Origin: Pseudoduganella aquatica | Lineage (GTDB): Bacteria > Pseudomonadota > Gammaproteobacteria > Burkholderiales > Burkholderiaceae_D | Assembly (NCBI RefSeq): GCF_009857595.1 | Contig: NZ_WWCU01000014.1 | Coordinates: 79,849-143,848, forward strand | Length of the DNA: 64,000 bases | Reading direction: 5' to 3' | Shown here: piece after piece, positions 59,906-64,000 of the stretch | How positions within the stretch are numbered: position 1 is the first letter of the stretch | Layout of the letters: each line of letters begins with the position of its first letter | Notes under the pieces: model-generated | Database searches by the model: none | The model's input: the letters and a program-made list of their open reading frames with translations, nothing else | Told to the model about the DNA's origin: nothing | Translations under genes and position numbers: made by a program

Positions 59906-61863
59906 ACCTTCATCGGCAAAATCACCATTTGCAAGCCCTCCAGGTGCAGGCGGCGCTGGATGGCGAGGGAGGCCTGGTTGTGCAGGGCGCGGGTGAACCA
60001 GTTGTCGGAGGAGAAAATGAGCTTGCTGGTAAAGAAGATCGCGTTCGGGAATTCATTGCTGATTTCTTCGCACATGCGCGTCACCTCTTCCACCGCCTCG
60101 GTGCCGAAGCCGAGATAGGACGAGGACGCCATGCCGTGGCTGTGGCAGAAGTCCACGAAGTATTCCAGCGTGGTTTCCGCGTCGCTGCGCATCTGCTCCA
60201 GCGCGCCTTCGCCGCCGTAGGCGTGCGAGTCGACCGTGCGCGCATTGATGAACAGGAAATTCTTGAAGTGGCCCGGGAACATGCGCTGCACCCACAGCAG
60301 CGCGTGCAAGCCGCCGCCGCGCGAATTGCCGACGATGAAAACCGCCGTCTGGTCCTGCGGGTCCGGCTCCACCGCTTCTGTGTTGCTGCCGAAAGGCTGG
60401 CTGGCGAACACCTCGTCCACCGAATGGATGGCGCGCTTGGTTTCACGGTAATGGTTGCGCACCACCACGCACATGGCGGCGATGGCGCCGATGATCAGCG
60501 CCGTCGCCCACCCGCCTTCGGCAAAGCGCTCGATCAGCAGCAGCGCCAGGATGCCCGCGCAGATCGTGAAGCCGACCAGCGACAGCAGGAAGCGCCCGAA
60601 CCAGCGCCGGTTCTTCTTGCGGTTGCGCACCCAGTACAGGCACAGGCCGAACAGGGAAATGGCAAAGGTCAGGAACACGGAGATGGAATACAGCACCACC
60701 AGCAGGGTGACGCTGCCGCCGGTCCACCACAGGACGGCCAGCGCGGCCAGGCCCATCACCAGGATGCCGTTCTGCGTCACCAGCCGGGTCGACAGGTAGC
60801 GGAATTTGTGCGGCACCCAGGAGTCGGCCGCCATATTGGCCAGCACCGACGGGCCGCCCAGGAAGCCGGTGTTGGCCGCCACGAACAGCAGCCCCGCCTC
60901 GAACGCCAGCACCACCGCCAGCAGCAGCTGGTTCAGCATCGGCCCGCCCAGCCCCATGTGGTTGATGATGCTCTTGAAGGTGGACGCGTTCAGCGTTTCG
61001 CCCGCGACCGGCTGCGCGTCCCACAGCAGGTAGAGCATGATGATGCCGCCCGCCGTCACCGCCAGCGAAAGCGCCATGTAGAGCATGGTCATTTTGCCGG
61101 TGCGCACGCGCGGCTCGGCCAGCAGATTGACGTTGTTGGACACCGCCTCCAGCCCGGTATAGGTGCCCCCGCCCTGCGAGTAGGCCAGCAGCAGCATGCC
61201 GGCCACGCCGGTCCAGCCTATTCCCTGCGCCAGGCTGACGGTTTCGTTCAGCGTGCTGGGCACCAGGCCGGGCAGGTTTTCCGCGTGCGCGTAGACGCCG
61301 TACACGATCAGTATCAAATGGGTGATAACGAAGCCGACAAAGATGGGCAGCAGGATCTGGATCGCTTCCTTGAGGCCGCGCAGATTCATCACGATCAGCA
61401 GGCCGATGAAGAACACCTCGGCCCACAGCTTGTAGGGCTGGAAGCCGAGCGGCAGGAAGGACGCCAGCGCGTCCACGCCGGAGGCGATGGAGATGGCGAT
61501 GGTGAGCACATAGTCGAGCACCAGCGCGCAGCCGGAAATGAGGCCCATGTAGGGCCCCACCAGCTTGGTGGCCACGCGGTAGCCGCCGCCCCCGGTCGGG
61601 AACAGTTCGATCACCTGGTTGTAGGCCAGCGCGATAATGAAGACGGTGATGGCGGTGGCGACGGCCATATACAGGCCGAGGTGGGTGTGCGCGCCCAGCG
61701 CGCGGAAGGTCTCTTCCGGACCGTAGGCGGACGAGGACAGGCCGTCGGCCCCCAGCCCCACCCATGCCAGGAAGGCCACCAGCGCCATCGAGTGGCGGGT
61801 CTCGCTGCGCATCGGGTCGAGCGCCTTGCCGAGGATAAGTTCGCGTATCTTCTTGTTTTTCAT
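59902..61863 (-). CDS. APC-superfamily permease with a C-terminal cytoplasmic domain
   Basis: A 653-residue membrane protein with 12 helices of the amino acid/polyamine-cation superfamily: GLGADGLSSSAYGPEETFR in the first helices, the GGGGYRVATKLVGPYMGLISG unwound segment, and EAGLLFVAANTGFLGGPSVLA. A soluble tail (from about residue 480) follows, with FIVGNSRGGGLHALLWVQRMFP. It resembles KUP/APC transporters with a universal-stress-like tail. Substrate not known. Start at MKNKKIRELI. Confidence 0.87.
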   Translation of the reverse strand: MKNKKIRELILGKALDPMRSETRHSMALVAFLAWVGLGADGLSSSAYGPEETFRALGAHTHLGLYMAVATAITVFIIALAYNQVIELFPTGGGGYRVATKLVGPYMGLISGCALVLDYVLTIAISIASGVDALASFLPLGFQPYKLWAEVFFIGLLIVMNLRGLKEAIQILLPIFVGFVITHLILIVYGVYAHAENLPGLVPSTLNETVSLAQGIGWTGVAGMLLLAYSQGGGTYTGLEAVSNNVNLLAEPRVRTGKMTMLYMALSLAVTAGGIIMLYLLWDAQPVAGETLNASTFKSIINHMGLGGPMLNQLLLAVVLAFEAGLLFVAANTGFLGGPSVLANMAADSWVPHKFRYLSTRLVTQNGILVMGLAALAVLWWTGGSVTLLVVLYSISVFLTFAISLFGLCLYWVRNRKKNRRWFGRFLLSLVGFTICAGILALLLIERFAEGGWATALIIGAIAAMCVVVRNHYRETKRAIHSVDEVFASQPFGSNTEAVEPDPQDQTAVFIVGNSRGGGLHALLWVQRMFPGHFKNFLFINARTVDSHAYGGEGALEQMRSDAETTLEYFVDFCHSHGMASSSYLGFGTEAVEEVTRMCEEISNEFPNAIFFTSKLIFSSDNWFTRALHNQASLAIQRRLHLEGLQMVILPMKV

Positions 61864-61934
61864 GCCTTTGGCGCCCGCTGGGGGCGGTTTGCATCGGTAG
61901 CCAGAATGATGACACAGCCGGACCATGCGCAGGC

Positions 61935-61963
61935 TTACAATTTCAGCGGGGCTGGACTATAAT
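61935..61963 (+). promoter_or_regulatory. tRNA-Leu promoter
   Basis: TTACAA (61935-61940), 17-bp spacer, TATAAT (61958-61963), 23 bp before the mature tRNA 5' end. Confidence 0.7.
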
Positions 61964-61986
61964 GCATGCCTTGCGCGTACCGTGCC

Positions 61987-62071
61987 GCCCTGGTGGTGGA
62001 ACTGGTAGACACAGCAGACTCAAAATCTGCCGAAGAAATTCGTGCCGGTTCGATTCCGGCCCGGGGCACCA
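61987..62071 (+). tRNA. tRNA-Leu (CAA anticodon)
   Basis: An 85-base leucine tRNA with long variable arm. Acceptor arms GCCCTGG and CCGGGGC pair (one G-U), D-loop GGTAGAC, anticodon arm GCAGA-CTCAAAA-TCTGC with CAA at 34-36, T-arm GCCGGTTCGATTCCGGC, and encoded CCA at the 3' end. The tRNA is intact and its 3' end borders an IS-rich segment, although no att-type duplication was visible. Confidence 0.96.
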
Positions 62072-62105
62072 TTACCGCATAGCTCACCGCAGCACCCACA
62101 CTCAG

Positions 62106-62139
62106 AACCCGCATGTCTTCCAGGCAGTGCGGGTTTTTT
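62106..62139 (+). terminator. Rho-independent terminator after tRNA-Leu
   Basis: AACCCGCA ... TGCGGGTT, 8-bp stem with a 14-base loop and a run of six T. Confidence 0.85.
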
Positions 62140-62560
62140 GTTTCTTGCACTGCATCACTCTATACCATCCCATTGCGTCGAAATACCGTCATCTCGTACC
62201 TGTTCCACTTCTCGAACGGCAGCAAGCGTGACGCTATCATGGAAGGTCAGATACGTGGCTGAAGAAAGAAACGGATTAAGGCATGCCGTCAACGGGCCAC
62301 GTAAGCTACAACGGCGGTACCATCGGCAATCAGGCCCATACTGCTGGGCATACTCAGTAAGTGAGTCGCATCGATACTGGATTGGTCATAAGGCAGCTGG
62401 GGCTGCACACATATATTGCAGTGCTCGCCTACCAGAGCCACAATCAGATTAAGGTGGCCTCCCCCTGAGGGAGGCCAAAGGCAAGCCCCCCCCCTTCTGA
62501 GGTGCAGGACTAATCCATCCGTCGAAATTTTTTCGGCGATGGTTTATAAACGGAAAAGTC
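62140..62560. other. Intergenic segment without a recognisable gene
   Basis: About 420 bases, GC lower than the core genome, no supported ORF. A GGCCTCCC-CCTGA-GGGAGGCC hairpin lies at 62456-62476 followed by a run of nine C. The rest is unassigned and may include decayed transposon or passenger DNA. Confidence 0.6.
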
Positions 62561-62584
62561 GAATTGCCCGGCAAGTCCGATGAG

Positions 62585-62880
62585 GAAAGTCTTCCATCAT
62601 TGGAGACCATTAAAGCCTTTATTCAGCCCACTCGGCGAGGCCATAGAACGTGTCAAGCGCGCGGTTGGTCAATGAGCTTAACCGTATACGCGCGATACCT
62701 TGTCACGCAAGCCCGACACTGCGTCAACAGTCCTCTACGCGCTCAAACTGTGGCCGGCACTGCTGCGCTACTGCGATCGACTCGTTGATCGGCAGGGCCA
62801 AGCTGAACGCTATCGACCACGAAGCCTAGCGTCACCTGCTGACGCTTATCGCCGATCCCCGTCCACCGAGTTGATGAATT
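62585..62880 (+). pseudogene. Decayed IS66-family transposase (C-terminal remnant)
   Basis: Fragments of an IS66 TnpC C-terminus spread over different frames: LSRKPDTASTVLYALKLWPAL, then AKLNAIDHEA and LLTLIAD. The stretch that normally lies between them (AAERALRAVALGRKN region) is deleted, and frame changes interrupt the rest. Only a remnant; no IS ends found. Confidence 0.65.
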
Positions 62881-62949
62881 CTTGCCTTAAAACTACAACT
62901 TGCTAGCAGCTCCCCGATTTGACGCCCCCACCAGCAGGGGGATGCCAGC

Positions 62950-63217
62950 ATCGATCAAATTTCCAAACCGCTCAAGACAGCGCTGGCGCGACGCTTACCT
63001 TCCTGGCGGAATACTCGCCTCATCTGAACCCACACGACATATCTGGGCGCACGTGGAAGGCAAGGTGTCACGTAAACTGGTGATCGACAAGGCCAACATG
63101 AAACGCTTGGCCATCAGTGCCTTGCGCAGCTTGCAAAACCCACCTGCAAAAGTAGCCCGCTTTTCAGGCCGCTTGAGTGCAGGCATATTGGCATGTAACT
63201 TCACCTTAGGAAGTTAA
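62950..63217 (+). pseudogene. Decayed IS630-family transposase (C-terminal remnant)
   Basis: One frame reads TLTFLAEYSPHLNP, the next HIWAHVEGKVSRKLVIDKAN followed by MKRLAISALRSLQNPPAKVA. Together they form the DDE end region of IS630 transposases (S-P-x-L-N-P-I-E). The frameshift near 63040 and the missing start make it non-functional. Confidence 0.75.
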
Positions 63218-63348
63218 TAACTAGCTAAATGGTATTGAGAAATATTTGAAAAAAGTGACTTTTTGATAGAATTGCAACATAATTCCCGTGATAACGTTGC
63301 TCAATTGGCAGCAATGAGAATCTCGCTCTTAAAATAAAAGTAAATAAA

Positions 63349-63816
63349 ATGAAGAAAGAAATAGCTATTTGGATTTCTGCGATCAATTTCTTGAACCCTG
63401 CATTTGCGGCCCCTGTCAGAAATGATGATGGACAGATAGCACAGCGCACAGCAATGTGCAACTTTATCTACGCCCGCCTGTATGAGACGACTTCTGAATT
63501 GATAGATCAGAAAAAAAACGAAATAGACTTACAAGAAAAATCTATTACCAACAACGCAATCTCGTATAACACGGCAGCCATTCGAGTTAGATTTATAAGG
63601 AAAGAAAAAGGCCCAGTGATTATATCAGCAAAATATTCAAAGAATTATTTCGAAAAAAAAATACAAAAAAAAGATATTTTTCTCAAAATTTTACTCAAGA
63701 ACAGCTTTGACGTAAAAGATGAGATTAACGACGGGTGTGACACTAATGATATAAATATTAAATTTCTTAATAACGAAGTTCAAGAAGTTACAATTTCCTC
63801 ACACTACCTGGACTAA
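63349..63816 (+). CDS. AT-rich orphan secreted protein
   Basis: A 155-residue protein in a strikingly AT-rich segment (the codons are dominated by AAA, ATT, AAT), unlike all neighbours. The N-terminus (IAIWISAINFLNPAFA) looks like a signal peptide. The rest is lysine-rich and helical (FEKKIQKKDIFLKILLKNSF) and has two cysteines. I recognise no family. Its base composition and the transposase remnants around it mark recent transfer. A periplasmic immunity-like or surface function is possible, not shown. Confidence 0.6.
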   Translation: MKKEIAIWISAINFLNPAFAAPVRNDDGQIAQRTAMCNFIYARLYETTSELIDQKKNEIDLQEKSITNNAISYNTAAIRVRFIRKEKGPVIISAKYSKNYFEKKIQKKDIFLKILLKNSFDVKDEINDGCDTNDINIKFLNNEVQEVTISSHYLD

Positions 63817-63817
63817 T

Positions 63818-64000
63818 TTATGCCACTATCGAACCCAACTGATACCTCTTACGGCCCAGGCGGTCAATTTCGCTGAGCACAGCGGAGAAGCTGTCGATGA
63901 CCGCCTTGGTGGTGGCGTTGTCCATCTTGGCGAGCACCACAAAGCCGGTCGTGCGTTCGACCAGCGTGCCGACCGACGAGCGGTTGGCGGCGCCTTTGAT
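63818..64000 (-). pseudogene. Decayed IS30-family transposase fragment
   Basis: On the minus strand from the window edge: IKGAANRSSVGTLVERTTGF and VLAKMDNATTKAVIDSFSAV, a typical IS30 DDE catalytic segment. It breaks after EIDRLGRK, where the usual next block (SMTYDQGREM) is missing, and ends at a TAA. The 5' side continues outside the window, but the C-terminus is lost. Confidence 0.7.

Noticed and set aside
62042..62452. 136-residue frame running from inside the tRNA through its terminator
   Set aside because: It starts in the tRNA gene, crosses a clear terminator, and has no family pattern or ribosome site.
62456..62490. Hairpin and C-run as an IS terminal inverted repeat
   Set aside because: No matching second end or target duplication was visible, so it is left within the unassigned segment.

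Overview
The window is dense, GC-rich bacterial chromosome with high-GC codon use and short intergenic gaps. It looks like a betaproteobacterium of the Burkholderiales, most likely Oxalobacteraceae (Massilia/Duganella/Janthinobacterium group). Pointers are a second, 87-residue infA, the trxA-rho-rpmE2 cluster, a PEP-CTERM protein, a DUF2863-type protein, the hutUHGFDI operon, and a dispersed palindromic repeat (GGCGGGTTACG...CTAACCCGCCCTACG) at many gene ends. The genus is an inference; no rRNA is present.

Layout. 1-6.6 kb: end of an unknown alpha/beta-hydrolase-like gene, an orphan TRAP binding protein, pmbA, darP, mog, a carboxylesterase, an M14 peptidase and a carboxymuconolactone-decarboxylase-like protein. 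6.7-15.8 kb: PEP-CTERM protein, class III aminotransferase, FAH-family enzyme with an overlapping MFS transporter, a KamA-type radical SAM protein, a secreted cache protein followed by a chemoreceptor, and 3-methyladenine DNA glycosylase. 15.9-21.3 kb: HDOD protein, DUF2863-like protein, TPR lipoprotein, secreted CocE-type hydrolase, infA. 21.6-21.9 kb: a probable structured non-coding RNA. 21.9-32.3 kb: unknown protein, MBL-fold hydrolase, ArsR regulator with an AHSA1-GST fusion, deoxyinosine glycosylase-like protein, Mpo1-like membrane protein, DMT exporter, acetyltransferase, fused osmoprotectant transporter and a large secreted zinc protease.

32.4-39.9 kb is a complete histidine degradation operon (hutU-H-G-F-D-I, leftward) using the formylglutamate branch. 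It has a sigma70-type promoter whose 17-bp spacer contains a HutC-type operator; the hutC repressor gene lies about 5 kb away at 45.1 kb. Between them sit a secreted amidohydrolase, a lower-GC rightward trio (orphan Hcp, LAS-type peptidoglycan peptidase, secreted putative immunity protein) that looks like a type VI secretion effector cassette, and an ada/2OG-oxygenase pair.

45.9-51.1 kb: a giant hybrid histidine kinase with a periplasmic NMT1/THI5-like sensor and five PAS-like segments, plus a small response regulator. 51.4-53.6 kb: trxA, rho and rpmE2 with clear terminators and a promoter. 53.7-61.9 kb: GT39-type membrane glycosyltransferase, periplasmic binding protein, divergent FtsH-like protease, two paralogous small secreted proteins, acetyltransferase and APC permease. 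From 62.0 kb: tRNA-Leu(CAA), then a graveyard of broken IS66, IS630 and IS30 transposases around one very AT-rich orphan gene, a typical acquired segment.

Start sites were re-chosen from ribosome-binding sites and family starts. All family assignments are from reading the protein sequence; no database search was possible.
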